A stretch of 64,000 nt of DNA, from assembly GCA_023433925.1 (NCBI GenBank), contig JAEYTO010000069.1, positions 33,480-97,479 of the forward strand, given 5' to 3'. Source of the stretch: Pseudomonadota bacterium (GTDB lineage: Bacteria > Desulfobacterota > Desulfovibrionia > Desulfovibrionales > Desulfovibrionaceae). Positions within the stretch are counted from its first letter, which is position 1; every line of letters begins with the position of its first letter. The translations under genes and the position numbers were made by a program. Positions 46,025 through 55,134 of the stretch are shown here, piece after piece. The notes under the pieces were generated by a model. It was not told the DNA's origin and did no database searches. It saw only the letters and a program-made list of their open reading frames with translations.

Positions 46025-47389
46025 ATGAAGAATACCATCAAGCATATCCACATGATCGGCATAGGCGGCTCGGGCATGAGCGGCATCGCCGAGGTGCTCC
46101 TGAACCTCGGCTACACCGTGAGCGGCTCGGACCTGTCCATGAACGCGGCCGCCAAGCGCCTCAAGGACCTCGGCGCGCTGGTCTACCTGGGCCACGGCGT
46201 CCAGAACGTGGGCGAGGCCCACGTGGTGGTCAAGTCCACGGCAGTGCCCGAGACGAACCCCGAGGTGCGGGAGGCCCGCCGCAAGAATATCCCGGTCATT
46301 CCCAGGGCCGAGATGCTCGCCGAGCTCATGCGCCTGCGTACGGGCATCGCCGTGGCCGGCACCCATGGCAAGACCACGACCACCTCGCTGCTGGCCGAGA
46401 TATTCACCGCCGCCGGCCTGGACCCCACGGTCATCATCGGCGGCCGGCTCAACGCCTGGGGCGCCAATGCCTACCTGGGCGAGGGCGAATTCCTCATCGC
46501 CGAGGCCGACGAGTCCGACGGCTCGTTCCTGGTGCTCGCGCCCATTCTGAACATCGTGACCAACGTGGACGCCGACCATCTGGACTTCTACCCGGACCTG
46601 GCGGCCATCGATCACGCCTTCACCGAGTTCATGAACAAGGTGCCGTTTTACGGCGTCAACGTGGTCTGCGGCGACGATCCGGGCGTGCGGCGCATCCTGC
46701 CCGGCGTGCGCAGGCGCGTCATGACCTATGGCCTGCAAGAGGACAACCGCATCCGCGGCGAGATCGTGAGCTGCGCGGGCCGCTGCATCTTCAAGGTTTA
46801 CGTGGACGAGGAGTACTGGGCCGACGTGGTGCTTAACAAGCCGGGCCGGCACAACGTGCTCAACGCCATGGCCGCCATCGGCGTGGCCCTGGAGTCGGGC
46901 CTGTCCAAGGAGTCCATCCTCCTTGGCCTGGAGCGCTTCGGCGGCGTGGGCCGGCGCTTCGAGATCAAGGGTGAACGGGGCGGGATCATGGTCGTGGACG
47001 ACTACGGCCACCACCCGGCCGAGATCAGGGCCACCCTGACCACGGCCAAGGACTGCTATCCCGAGCGCAGGCTCGTGGTGGCCTTCCAGCCGCACCGCTT
47101 CACGCGCACCCAGGCCCTGTTCGGCGATTTCTGCACGGTCTTCGACAGCGCGGACCTGCTCCTGCTCACGGAGATCTACCCGGCCTCGGAGGCGCCCATC
47201 CCCGGCGTGAGCGGCATGTCGCTGGCCCAGGGCATCCGCCAGGTGGGCAAGGTGGACGTGCAGTTCTTCCCGACCTTCGACGACATGGAAGCGGCCCTGC
47301 CCGGAGTGCTCAAGCCGGGCGACGTGCTGCTGACGCTCGGGGCCGGCAACATCTGGCAGGTGGGCCAGAACTACCTGGACAAGGCCTGA
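46025..47389 (+). CDS. murC: UDP-MurNAc:L-alanine ligase
   Basis: A 454-residue Mur ligase adding the first stem alanine. Seen: HIHMIGIGGSGMSGIAEVLL, VVVKSTAVPETNPEV, ATP loop AVAGTHGKTTTTSLLAEIF, IAEADESDGSFL, NVDADHLDFY, RRFEIKG, and VDDYGHHPAEIRATL followed by AFQPHRFTRT. Length standard. ATG 46025; the ribosome site is AAGAAACG, weak. Confidence 0.97.
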   Translation: MKNTIKHIHMIGIGGSGMSGIAEVLLNLGYTVSGSDLSMNAAAKRLKDLGALVYLGHGVQNVGEAHVVVKSTAVPETNPEVREARRKNIPVIPRAEMLAELMRLRTGIAVAGTHGKTTTTSLLAEIFTAAGLDPTVIIGGRLNAWGANAYLGEGEFLIAEADESDGSFLVLAPILNIVTNVDADHLDFYPDLAAIDHAFTEFMNKVPFYGVNVVCGDDPGVRRILPGVRRRVMTYGLQEDNRIRGEIVSCAGRCIFKVYVDEEYWADVVLNKPGRHNVLNAMAAIGVALESGLSKESILLGLERFGGVGRRFEIKGERGGIMVVDDYGHHPAEIRATLTTAKDCYPERRLVVAFQPHRFTRTQALFGDFCTVFDSADLLLLTEIYPASEAPIPGVSGMSLAQGIRQVGKVDVQFFPTFDDMEAALPGVLKPGDVLLTLGAGNIWQVGQNYLDKA

Positions 47390-47410
47390 GTTGGGCAGGG
47401 AAAAAGGCAA

Positions 47411-48295
47411 ATGGATTTGACCGTCACCAGCGGGCCGCTCCTGAGCGAGCGCACGACACTGAGGCTTGGCGGGCGCGCCCTGGCCGAGATCTCCGTCTCG
47501 GGCGAGGCCGGCCTGGACCGTCTGGCGGCCGAGATGGAGCGCATCGGCGGCCGACCGCTGGTCCTGGGCCGGGGGAGCAACATCCTGGCCAGGGATGGCG
47601 AGCTCGACCTGCTGCTCGTCAGGCCGCGCTTCGATCACGGCCCCGAAGCGGCCGGCGAGCGTGACGGCAAGGTCATCGTGCGTTGCGGCGCGGGCGTGCG
47701 CCTGCCGCTCCTGCTGGGCTGGGCCGCCGGGCGCGGCCTGTCCGGCCTGGAGGGCCTGGCCGGCATACCGGGCAGCGTGGGCGGCGCCGTGGCCATGAAC
47801 GCGGGCTCCCATGGCGTGTCCTTCTGCCAGGCCATGACCCGCGCGCGCGTCTGGACGCCAGCGGGCGGGCTCGAATGGCTCGGCCCCGAAGGCTACGAGT
47901 GCGCCTACAGGCATTTCGCGCTGCGCGGGGCCGGCGGCCTCTTCCTGGTCGCCGAGGTCGAGCTGGCTCTGACGCCGGGAAACGGCGCGCGCGTGCGCGA
48001 GACCATGCGCGCCAACCTGGCCAAGAAGAAGGCCACGCAGCCCATCACCCTGGCCACGGCGGGCTGCGTGTTCAAGAACCCGCGGGACCAGAGCGCCGGC
48101 CGTCTCCTGGACCAGGCCGGCTTCAAGGGCCGCCGGCTGGGCGGCATGGGCTTCTCGGACATGCACGCCAACTTTCTGGCCAATTACGGTGGCGGCACGG
48201 CGGCGCAGGCCCTGGACCTCCTGGAGGAGGCCGCGTCGGAGGTGCTCGGGCGATTCGACATTTCGCTGGAGCTGGAGGTCAAGGTCGTCGGATGA
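47411..48295 (+). CDS. murB: UDP-N-acetylenolpyruvoylglucosamine reductase
   Basis: A 294-residue FAD enzyme that reduces enolpyruvyl-UDP-GlcNAc to UDP-MurNAc with NADPH. Seen: TLRLGGRALAEISVS, LVLGRGSNILARDGELD (FAD loop), GLSGLEGLAGIPGSVGGAVAMNAG, YRHFALRG, and GCVFKNPRDQSAGRLLDQAG followed by HANFLANYGGGTA. The YRHF form lacks the extra domain of E. coli type I enzymes, so it is closer to type II. The stop overlaps ftsQ. Confidence 0.94.
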   Translation: MDLTVTSGPLLSERTTLRLGGRALAEISVSGEAGLDRLAAEMERIGGRPLVLGRGSNILARDGELDLLLVRPRFDHGPEAAGERDGKVIVRCGAGVRLPLLLGWAAGRGLSGLEGLAGIPGSVGGAVAMNAGSHGVSFCQAMTRARVWTPAGGLEWLGPEGYECAYRHFALRGAGGLFLVAEVELALTPGNGARVRETMRANLAKKKATQPITLATAGCVFKNPRDQSAGRLLDQAGFKGRRLGGMGFSDMHANFLANYGGGTAAQALDLLEEAASEVLGRFDISLELEVKVVG

Positions 48296-49119
48296 GCGCG
48301 CTTTCACTGAGCAGGAAGCGCCGGCGCAGGCCGGCGGGCGAGTGGCTTCGCGAGGTCAGGCCGGGGGCGGTGCTGCGCTGGAGCTGGGTCCAGCTCGGCC
48401 GCGTGCTGCTCGGCTCGTTCCTCGTGGCGGCCATGGCCGGGATGAGCCTGCTCCTGCTCATCGCCTATCGCGCCGTGACGAGCCATCCGTATTTCGCCTT
48501 GCGCAGCGTGGGCATAGAGGGCAGCCAGCGGCTGACCGTGTCCGACGTGGTGGCCCTTACGGGCGTCAGCCTGGGCCAGAACGTGCTGGCGCTGAACATC
48601 GACGAGATGGAGACGCGGCTCTCGGCCAATCCGTGGGTCAAGGGCGTGTCCATCCGCCGCGAGCTGCCCGACGGCATGCGTATCGTGCTGCGTGAGCGGC
48701 AGGCGGCCTTCTGGGTCAGGCAGGGCGAGAGCCTGTACTACGCAGGGCCCGACGGCAGGCCCATCGAGGAGCTGGCCGCCGAGCGCTTCGCCTCCCTGCC
48801 CGTGCTGGATGTGCGGCCTGGAGCCGAGAGCTTTCAGGGCGAGTTGGCCTCGTTCGTGGAGCGGTCGCAGCGCAACGAATTTTTTTTCGGCATGCAGCAG
48901 GTGGCCCAAGTCACGGCCGACCCGGAGCTCGGGCTCCTGGTCAGGCTGGACCCGGAGCGGGTGACGCTGGCCACCGAGCTTGACGACTGGCGGCAGGGGC
49001 TTGCGCGCCTGGCCCTGGTCTGGGCCGATCTGGGCAAGCGCGGGGAGCGTGACAAGGTCACGGCCCTGCGCGTCCGGGGCGACAAGGTCTGGGTGACCAT
49101 GCCCGGCCCGAAGCTGTGA
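48292..49119 (+). CDS. ftsQ: Cell division protein FtsQ
   Basis: A 275-residue bitopic protein: basic cytoplasmic tail (KRRRRPAGEW), a membrane helix (~37-59, LLGSFLVAAMAGMSLLLLIAY), a POTRA domain (~68-140: ALRSVGIEGSQRLTVSDVVAL, NPWVKGVSIRRELPDGMRIVLRER) and the FtsQ beta domain (QAAFWVRQG, FASLPVLDV). It scaffolds the divisome with FtsL. ATG 48292 overlaps the murB stop, which fixes the start against the longer open frame. Confidence 0.92.
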   Translation: MSALSLSRKRRRRPAGEWLREVRPGAVLRWSWVQLGRVLLGSFLVAAMAGMSLLLLIAYRAVTSHPYFALRSVGIEGSQRLTVSDVVALTGVSLGQNVLALNIDEMETRLSANPWVKGVSIRRELPDGMRIVLRERQAAFWVRQGESLYYAGPDGRPIEELAAERFASLPVLDVRPGAESFQGELASFVERSQRNEFFFGMQQVAQVTADPELGLLVRLDPERVTLATELDDWRQGLARLALVWADLGKRGERDKVTALRVRGDKVWVTMPGPKL

Positions 49120-49176
49120 GCGCGGCGACCCGGACACGCTGAACACACGACGCGAGGAATTCGAGGAGAGAACACC

Positions 49177-50403
49177 ATGGCCAGATCCGAGCTCATCGTC
49201 GGCCTAGACATCGGGACCACCAAGATATGCGCGGTGGTCGGGGAGCCGACCCCCAACGGAGTGGATATCGTGGGCGTGGGCTCGTGCCCGTCCAACGGCA
49301 TGCGCAAGGGCGTGGTGGTCAACATCGAGCAGACCGTGCAGTCCATCAAGAGGGCCATCGGGGAAGCCGAGCTCATGGCCGGCTGCGAGATACGCTCGTG
49401 CTACGCGGGCATAGCCGGCAGCCACATCAAGGGCTTCAACAGCCACGGCGTCATCGCGGTCAAGGGCGGCGAGGTGGCCGCCAAGGACGTGGAGCGGGTC
49501 ATCGACGCGGCCAAGGCCGTGGCCATCCCGCTCGACCGCGAGGTCATCCACATCCTGCCGCAGGAGTACATCGTGGACGACCAGCGCGGCATCGCCGACC
49601 CGTTGGGCATGGCCGGCGTGCGCCTGGAGGTCAAGGTGCACATCGTCACCGGAGCGGTCACGAGCGCGCAGAACATCGTGCGCTCCTGCCACCGCTCGGG
49701 ACTGGACGTGGCCGACATCGTGCTCGAGTCGCTCGCCTCGGCCAAGGCCGTGCTCACCGAGGAGGAGCGCGAGATCGGCGTGGCGCTCGTCGATCTCGGA
49801 GGAGGCACCTCGGACCTGGCCATATTCTCCAACGATTCCATCAAGCACACGGCGGTGCTGGCCCTCGGCGGCAGCAACCTGACCAACGACATCGCCTTCG
49901 GCCTGCGCACGCCCATGGTCGCGGCCGAGAAGATCAAGATCAAGTACGGCAGCGCCCTGGCCGACCTCGTGCGCGGGGACGAGATCATCGAGGTGCCCAG
50001 CGTCGGCGGCCGCGAGCCGCGCAAGCTCTCGCGCCAGGTGCTGGCCGAGATCTGCGAGCCGCGCGTGGAGGAGATCCTGACGCTCATCGACCAGGAACTC
50101 GTGCGCTCGGGGTTCAAGAACTCCATTGCCGCGGGCGTGGTGCTCACTGGCGGCACGTCCATGATCACGGGCCTGCACGAGCTGGCCGAGCAGATCTTCA
50201 ACCTGCCCACGCGCATCGGCTATCCGCGCGGCCTGGGCGGGATCAAGGACGTGGTGGACAGCCCCATGTTCGCCACGGCCGTGGGCCTTCTTCTCTTCGG
50301 GGCGGAGAAGGAGGGCGCGGGGCAGAGTTTCCGCATACGCGACGCGCATGTTTTCAACCGCATCCTCGGCAGGATGCGCAAGTGGTTCACGGACATCAAG
50401 TAG
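49177..50403 (+). CDS. ftsA: Cell division protein FtsA
   Basis: A 408-residue actin-like ATPase that tethers FtsZ to the membrane. Seen: LIVGLDIGTTKICAVVGE (phosphate 1), the 1C domain with AGIAGSHIKGFNSHGV, VDLGGGTSDLAIF (phosphate 2), and GVVLTGGTSMITGL (adenosine). The C-terminus (NRILGRMRKWFTDIK) is an amphipathic helix that should bind the membrane. ATG 49177 follows GGAGAGAAC. ftsZ follows after 67 bp. Confidence 0.97.
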   Translation: MARSELIVGLDIGTTKICAVVGEPTPNGVDIVGVGSCPSNGMRKGVVVNIEQTVQSIKRAIGEAELMAGCEIRSCYAGIAGSHIKGFNSHGVIAVKGGEVAAKDVERVIDAAKAVAIPLDREVIHILPQEYIVDDQRGIADPLGMAGVRLEVKVHIVTGAVTSAQNIVRSCHRSGLDVADIVLESLASAKAVLTEEEREIGVALVDLGGGTSDLAIFSNDSIKHTAVLALGGSNLTNDIAFGLRTPMVAAEKIKIKYGSALADLVRGDEIIEVPSVGGREPRKLSRQVLAEICEPRVEEILTLIDQELVRSGFKNSIAAGVVLTGGTSMITGLHELAEQIFNLPTRIGYPRGLGGIKDVVDSPMFATAVGLLLFGAEKEGAGQSFRIRDAHVFNRILGRMRKWFTDIK

Positions 50404-50470
50404 GGTGACGGCGATACGGAAGCGATTACGGCGGCGGTGAACGCCGCTTACGGGACACCAGGAGGATGCC

Positions 50471-51730
50471 ATGGAAAAGCTTGAGATCGTCTGCGAGTCC
50501 ACGGCGCGGATCAAGGTGATCGGCGCGGGAGGGGGTGGCGGCAACGCCATCAACAACATGATCGAGTCCGGCCTCAAGGGCGTGTCCTTCGTGGCCGCCA
50601 ACACGGATATCCAGGCCTTGAACCGTTCCAAGGCCGAGTTCAAGATCCAGCTCGGAGACGCCCTGACCAGGGGCCTTGGCGCTGGCGCGGACCCGGACAA
50701 GGGGCGCAAGGCCGCCGAGGAGTCCATCAACCAGATCCGCGAGGTGATCGACGGCGCGGACATGGTCTTCGTCACGGCGGGCATGGGCGGCGGCACGGGC
50801 ACGGGCGCCGCGCCGGTCATCGCCCGCGCCGCGCGCGAGATCGGCGCGCTGACCGTGGGCGTGATCACCAAGCCCTTCTACTTCGAGGGCAAGCGCAGGC
50901 TCCAGGCCGCCGAGCAGGGCATCCGCGAGCTGCGCGGCGAGGTTGACTCGCTAATCACCATCCCCAACGACCGCCTCCTGTCCATCGCCTCCAAGAAGGC
51001 GACCTTCCTCGACATGCTCAAGCGCGCCGACGAGGTGCTCTACTACGCGGTCAAGGGCATCTCGGACCTGATCATGGTCCATGGCCTCATCAACCTGGAC
51101 TTCGCCGACGTGAAGGCCGTCATGGGCCAGTCGGGCCTGGCCATGATGGGCACGGGCATCGCCCGCGGCGAGGGCAGGGCCAAGGAGGCGGCCATGAAGG
51201 CCATCACCAGCCCGCTCCTGGAGGACGTGTCCATCGACGGCGCCAAGGGCGTGCTCATCAACATCACCTGCGGCCCGGACATGACCATCGACGAGGTCAG
51301 CGAGGCGGCCAGCACCATCCAGGGCGCGGCCCACGAGGAGGCGCAGGTCTTCTTTGGCACGGTCTTCGACGACAGCGCGGCCGACGAGATGCGCATCACG
51401 GTCATCGCCACGGGCATCGAGAAGGATGCCCCGGTTCCGGCCCAGGAGAAGGAGAAGGTCACGCCGTTGCGCCAGCCCCTGGGCCTTCATCAGCCCTTGG
51501 GCCTTCGGCAGCCGCGCAAGTCGCGCATGGCCTCGACCGGGCTGTCCCAGGAGGACCTGAACATCCCGGCCTTCGTGCGCAAGGGTTACGCCGGCCAGGA
51601 GCAGAGCGAGCCTCCCGCGGCCAAGCCCAAGGCCGCCAACGCCGGGAACGAGGAGGACTTCATCTTCGACGAGGACGAGTCCGACCGGGAGTTCGAGATA
51701 CCGGCCTTCATCCGCAAGCAGGCTGATTAG
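50471..51730 (+). CDS. ftsZ: Cell division protein FtsZ with duplicated C-terminal peptide
   Basis: A 419-residue tubulin-like GTPase that forms the Z ring. Seen: IKVIGAGGGGGNAINNMI, the tubulin signature GGGTGTGAAPVIA, and NDRLL. The linker holds a short internal repeat (QPLGLHQPLGLRQP, ~335-349). The conserved C-terminal peptide that binds FtsA and other partners appears twice: IPAFVRK (365-371) and IPAFIRK (410-416), 45 residues apart. ATG 50471 follows AGGAGG. A terminator at 51837-51870 closes the cluster. Confidence 0.97.
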   Translation: MEKLEIVCESTARIKVIGAGGGGGNAINNMIESGLKGVSFVAANTDIQALNRSKAEFKIQLGDALTRGLGAGADPDKGRKAAEESINQIREVIDGADMVFVTAGMGGGTGTGAAPVIARAAREIGALTVGVITKPFYFEGKRRLQAAEQGIRELRGEVDSLITIPNDRLLSIASKKATFLDMLKRADEVLYYAVKGISDLIMVHGLINLDFADVKAVMGQSGLAMMGTGIARGEGRAKEAAMKAITSPLLEDVSIDGAKGVLINITCGPDMTIDEVSEAASTIQGAAHEEAQVFFGTVFDDSAADEMRITVIATGIEKDAPVPAQEKEKVTPLRQPLGLHQPLGLRQPRKSRMASTGLSQEDLNIPAFVRKGYAGQEQSEPPAAKPKAANAGNEEDFIFDEDESDREFEIPAFIRKQAD

Positions 51731-51836
51731 GAACAATCAGCCATCGATTCTTGTGGGCAGGCATGGGGGAAGGGCAATGTCCCGCCCGAATCGCGCGCAT
51801 GATGCTCCAGCTTGCCCGGAAGCGTTCATCCTCCTG

Positions 51837-51870
51837 GCGCGGGAGCAGCCCAAGGCCGCTCCCGCGCTTT
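51837..51870 (+). terminator. Intrinsic terminator of the dcw cluster
   Basis: Perfect 10-bp stem GCGCGGGAGC (51837-51846) and GCTCCCGCGC (51858-51867) followed by TTT, about 105 bp after the ftsZ stop. Confidence 0.65.
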
Positions 51871-51921
51871 CCTGCATCCGAGCCATTGCGCCTGGGCTGA
51901 CGGGCGGATAGTCTGTCGGCC

Positions 51922-53601
51922 GTGAGCAAGCCATCCACGCGCGACTTCCTCTATTTCGGTCGAGAAAAACCGGTCATTCCCGAGCGAGGGGGGCGCCTGC
52001 CCGTGGCCCTGGCCTTTCCGGGCCCCGAGCGCTTCGCCCTGTCGGGTCTGGGCTGGCAGGCCGTGTACCGGCTGCTGGCCCAGGCGCCGGGCTTCAGCGT
52101 GGAGCGTTTCTTCCTTGAGGATGCGGGCGGCGCCGAGCCTGTCTCGGCCGACTCGCGCACCCCGCTGTCGGCCTTTCCCTGCATCGCCCTGAGCCTGACC
52201 TTCGAGGAGGAGTACCTGGCTTGCCTGCGCGCCCTGGAGGCCGCCGGCGTGCCCGCCCGCGCGGCCGACCGTTCCGACTGGCCCCTGGTGCTGGCCGGCG
52301 GGCCGCTGGCCTGGCTCAACCCCGCGCCCTTCGCGCCGTGCGCGGACCTGTTCTGGGTCGGCGAGGCCGAGGCCGGCCTGGCCGACGTCATGGAGCGCGT
52401 GCGCGATGCGGCCATGGCCGGCAGGCCCAAGCGCGAATTCCTTGAGTCCGTCGCGGACCTGCCCGGCGTATGGGTGCCGGGCTCAAGCCCCACGCCCGTG
52501 CGCAGGGTTGTCCACGTGGGGGCGGGCGGCGGCCGCACGTTGGCCGAGCCTGCATATTCCTGTTTCATCAGCGGCCGGGCCGAGTTCGCGGACATGCTCC
52601 TGCTGGAGGTCAACCGCGGTTGCCCCTACGGCTGCCGCTTCTGCGCCGCTGGTTTCATCTACCGGCCGCCGCGCCACGCGGAGCTGGACGAACTCAAGGC
52701 CATTGTCGAGGCCGCCAATCCGCCCAAGGTGGGCCTGGTGGGCACGGCGCTCACGGACTGGCCCCGGCTCATGGATTTCCTGGTCTGGCTCAAGGAGCGC
52801 GGGACCAAGTTCTCCCTTTCGTCGATTCGCGCCGACGGCGTGACGCCGGAATTCCTCAAGTTCCTGCGCGCAAGCGGCCTGCGCACCATCACCCTGGCCC
52901 TGGAGGCTCCCAGCCGCAGGCTGCGTCTGGCCGCCAACAAGCGGCTGCGCGAGGAGGATTTCCTCGCCGCGGTGCGGTTGTGCGCCGAGCACACGGTCAA
53001 CCACCTCAAGGTCTACTGCATCGTGGGCTGGCCGGGCGAGACCGAGGAGGACTATGCCGAGCTCGGGACGTTTCTGCACGAGATTCAGCGCGCGAGGGAA
53101 GAAGGCAAGGGCAGGCGGAGCAAGGGGCTTGAGCTGATCACCCTGAGCCTGTCGCAGCTCGTGCCCAAGCCGTGGACGCCGTTCCAGTGGGCGCCCATGG
53201 CCACGGCGGAGCAGCTGGATTCCGTCATCGCCAAGGTCAAGGCCATGGCCAAGCCGTTGCGCGGGCTCAAGGTTTCGGCCGACTCGTCCTTCGGCGCGCG
53301 CTTGCAGGGTTTCCTTTCGCGTAGCGGTCCCGAGGCCTTCGATTTCCTGCTCGCCGCCGCGCGTCTGGGCGGTTGGCGCAAGGCCATGCGCGAGACGGGC
53401 ACGGACTTCGCGCCGGTCCTGGACCGCGAGCGCGGGGAGCGCGAAGCCTTCCCGTGGGAGGTCGTGGACCCGGGCGTGGGCCGCGAGCACCTGTGGCGCG
53501 AGTGGCGGCGCTACAAGCAGGAGCGCCAGACGCCGGTCTGCCCGGCCGAGGGATGCGGGAAGTGCCGGCTGTGCGGCATGTTCGAGGCCGAAGCGCGCTG
53601 A
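51922..53601 (+). CDS. Radical SAM protein with B12-binding-like N-terminus
   Basis: A 559-residue protein. Residues ~1-200 resemble the B12-binding region found in many radical SAM proteins (VALAFPGPERFALSGLGWQAVYRLLAQ, LVLAGGPLAWLNPAPFAPCADLFWVGEAE). The radical SAM domain (~230-450) has CPYGCRFCAAGFIYRPPRHA as cluster motif, LSSIRADGVTPEFLKFL and VYCIVGWPGETEEDYAEL. The C-terminus has CPAEGCGKCRLCG, a second Cys cluster. Substrate unknown; the layout recalls the TIGR03960 family without its DUF2344 part. Start is GTG 51922. Confidence 0.82.
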   Translation: MSKPSTRDFLYFGREKPVIPERGGRLPVALAFPGPERFALSGLGWQAVYRLLAQAPGFSVERFFLEDAGGAEPVSADSRTPLSAFPCIALSLTFEEEYLACLRALEAAGVPARAADRSDWPLVLAGGPLAWLNPAPFAPCADLFWVGEAEAGLADVMERVRDAAMAGRPKREFLESVADLPGVWVPGSSPTPVRRVVHVGAGGGRTLAEPAYSCFISGRAEFADMLLLEVNRGCPYGCRFCAAGFIYRPPRHAELDELKAIVEAANPPKVGLVGTALTDWPRLMDFLVWLKERGTKFSLSSIRADGVTPEFLKFLRASGLRTITLALEAPSRRLRLAANKRLREEDFLAAVRLCAEHTVNHLKVYCIVGWPGETEEDYAELGTFLHEIQRAREEGKGRRSKGLELITLSLSQLVPKPWTPFQWAPMATAEQLDSVIAKVKAMAKPLRGLKVSADSSFGARLQGFLSRSGPEAFDFLLAAARLGGWRKAMRETGTDFAPVLDRERGEREAFPWEVVDPGVGREHLWREWRRYKQERQTPVCPAEGCGKCRLCGMFEAEAR

Positions 53602-53608
53602 GCCCGGC

Positions 53609-53812
53609 TCACTCGTCGCGGGCCACGACCTCGAAGAGCGGCTCGGGGTCCCGGTCGGTCTCGCCGTGGGTCAAGGCCAGGATCACCTCGTCGCCCTCCT
53701 GGATATCCTCCCACTGCTCGGAGCTGAGCTTGCCTTCCCAGCGCTGGAACTCGTCGTCGGGCACGGTTTCTTCCTCGCCCGTGGTAAGGTTGCGAAGGTA
53801 GACTCTGAGCAT
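53609..53812 (-). CDS. Small acidic conserved-type protein
   Basis: A 67-residue acidic protein (MLRVYLRNLTTGEEETVPDD at the N-terminus, then FQRWEGKLSSEQWEDIQEGDEVILAL). It reads as a small beta-rich domain. No family is recognised. The start is well supported by AAGGAGGTGATC directly before ATG 53812, so it is very likely expressed. Convergent with the radical SAM gene, 7 bp apart. Confidence 0.65.
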   Translation of the reverse strand: MLRVYLRNLTTGEEETVPDDEFQRWEGKLSSEQWEDIQEGDEVILALTHGETDRDPEPLFEVVARDE

Positions 53813-53876
53813 GATCACCTCCTTGGAGCCTTGAGCATACACGAGGGGCAGGCCGAGGCAACCGTGCGCCGCCGCC

Positions 53877-53903
53877 AAAAAAGAAGGAGCGCCAAGGCGC
53901 TCC
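53877..53903 (-). terminator. Intrinsic terminator after the FmdB-like gene
   Basis: Minus-strand stem GGAGCGCC/GGCGCTCC (53903-53896, 53893-53886) followed by TTCTTTTTT. It lies about 40 bp past the stop of the zinc-ribbon gene. Confidence 0.85.
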
Positions 53904-53944
53904 CGTTGTCATTCCATGGCTCCGACCGGAGCCGCGCGCTAGCC

Positions 53945-54196
53945 TCAGGAGAAGCCGCCGCTGCCGCCTCCGCAGCCTCCGCCGCAGCCGCCACTTGGCT
54001 TGGACAGGCCCGGAACAGCCTTGGCGCCATAATCCTTGAGCGGGCTGGGGTTGCCCTTGAGGTGCACGGCGGACAGGATGCGCCTTCCTTCAGGCTTGCC
54101 GCACTTGGGGCAGGCCAGGGGCGTCTCATCCGAGGCCGGGCGGATCTCCTCGAAGCCGTGGGCGCAGACGCCGCAAACGTATTCGTATAGAGGCAT
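53945..54196 (-). CDS. FmdB-family zinc ribbon protein
   Basis: An 83-residue protein of the FmdB (CxxC_CxxC_SSSS) family: MPLYEYVCGVCAHGFEEI and LACPKCGKPEGRRILSAV give the two zinc-binding CxxC pairs. The C-terminus is Gly/Cys-rich (GGCGGGCGGGSGGFS), which is common in the family and may bind further metal. Function is not established; family members are thought to be regulatory. ATG 54196 follows AGGAGAACC. Confidence 0.88.
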   Translation of the reverse strand: MPLYEYVCGVCAHGFEEIRPASDETPLACPKCGKPEGRRILSAVHLKGNPSPLKDYGAKAVPGLSKPSGGCGGGCGGGSGGFS

Positions 54197-54339
54197 GCGG
54201 TTCTCCTATGGTGCTCTGGTCTGTGCGGAAGAAAAAGGCTAAGCATGTCTGGCGCGATGTCAAGGGCATTCACCCGCCTCCGCCTCGCCGGGGCGCGCTG
54301 AGAAGGCCGTGCACGCCAAACCGTTGAGCGGAGGACGTC

Positions 54340-55065
54340 ATGCTGCTGGTTGAGCAAACCTGGCCCGCTGTCGCGGTCTATCTGGAGAAGAGCAGGACCG
54401 TCGTCATCCCCCTGGGCAGCGTGGAGCAGCACGGCCATGCATTACCCCTAGGCACGGATGCGTACATCGCCGAGGCCATGGCCCGCGAAGTGGGTCGCCG
54501 GGCCGGGCGGCTGGTGGCCCCGACGCTCGCGCCGGGCATGTCGCTCAACGTGCATCCCGAGTTTCCCGGCACGCTCTCCTGCATGCCCGACACGTTCACG
54601 GCCGTGATCCGCGACTGCGTGGCCAGCCTGCACCGCCACGGCTTCCGCGCCTTCCTGCTCGTCAACGGCCACGGCGGCAACGAGGGCTGCATCCAGAACG
54701 CCATGGCCGAGTCGGCCTACCGCCTGCCGGGCATGAAATATGTCTGGGCCAACTGGTGGCGCATGCCCGAGATCAACAGGCGGGAAGCCGAGCTGGAGTT
54801 GGGGAGCTGCGGTCACGGCGGCGGGAGCGAGGCCGCGCTGCTCATGCACGTCAAACCCGCCCTGGCCAGGCCCGAGCTGTTCAGGACCGACATGAAGGGT
54901 GCGCGCTTCAAGACGAGCGGCGATCTCGCGCGCTCCCTCGTTACCGAGACAGGCATCATCGACGCCCGGCAGGAGAAGGCCACGGCCGAGATCGGGACCG
55001 AGCTGTTCGAGCTTGCCGTGACTCATCTCCTAGGCCTGCTTCGGGACATGGAGGACGGGGCATAG
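54340..55065 (+). CDS. Creatininase-family amidohydrolase
   Basis: A 241-residue metal hydrolase. Family landmarks are VVIPLGSVEQHGHALPLGTD (metal ligands Glu and His), GFRAFLLVNGHGGNEGCI with the HGGN motif, and GSCGHGGGSEAALLMHV with the GHGGGSEA motif. Related enzymes act on creatinine, formamides (ArfB-like) and mycofactocin-type precursors; the substrate is open. ATG 54340 follows GGAGGACGTC. The nearest co-directional gene is 237 bp downstream. Confidence 0.85.
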   Translation: MLLVEQTWPAVAVYLEKSRTVVIPLGSVEQHGHALPLGTDAYIAEAMAREVGRRAGRLVAPTLAPGMSLNVHPEFPGTLSCMPDTFTAVIRDCVASLHRHGFRAFLLVNGHGGNEGCIQNAMAESAYRLPGMKYVWANWWRMPEINRREAELELGSCGHGGGSEAALLMHVKPALARPELFRTDMKGARFKTSGDLARSLVTETGIIDARQEKATAEIGTELFELAVTHLLGLLRDMEDGA

Positions 55066-55134
55066 CGTCTTGATTCCGGCTTAGGCGCTAGCGAAACGTG
55101 GCCATCAAGTTGAGGCGTGCTTATGGTTTAAGGT

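Noticed and set aside
45557..48307. A 916-codon antisense frame across murG, murC and murB
   Set aside because: His/Gln/Arg-rich mirror of coding sequence with no motif; all three mur genes are certain.
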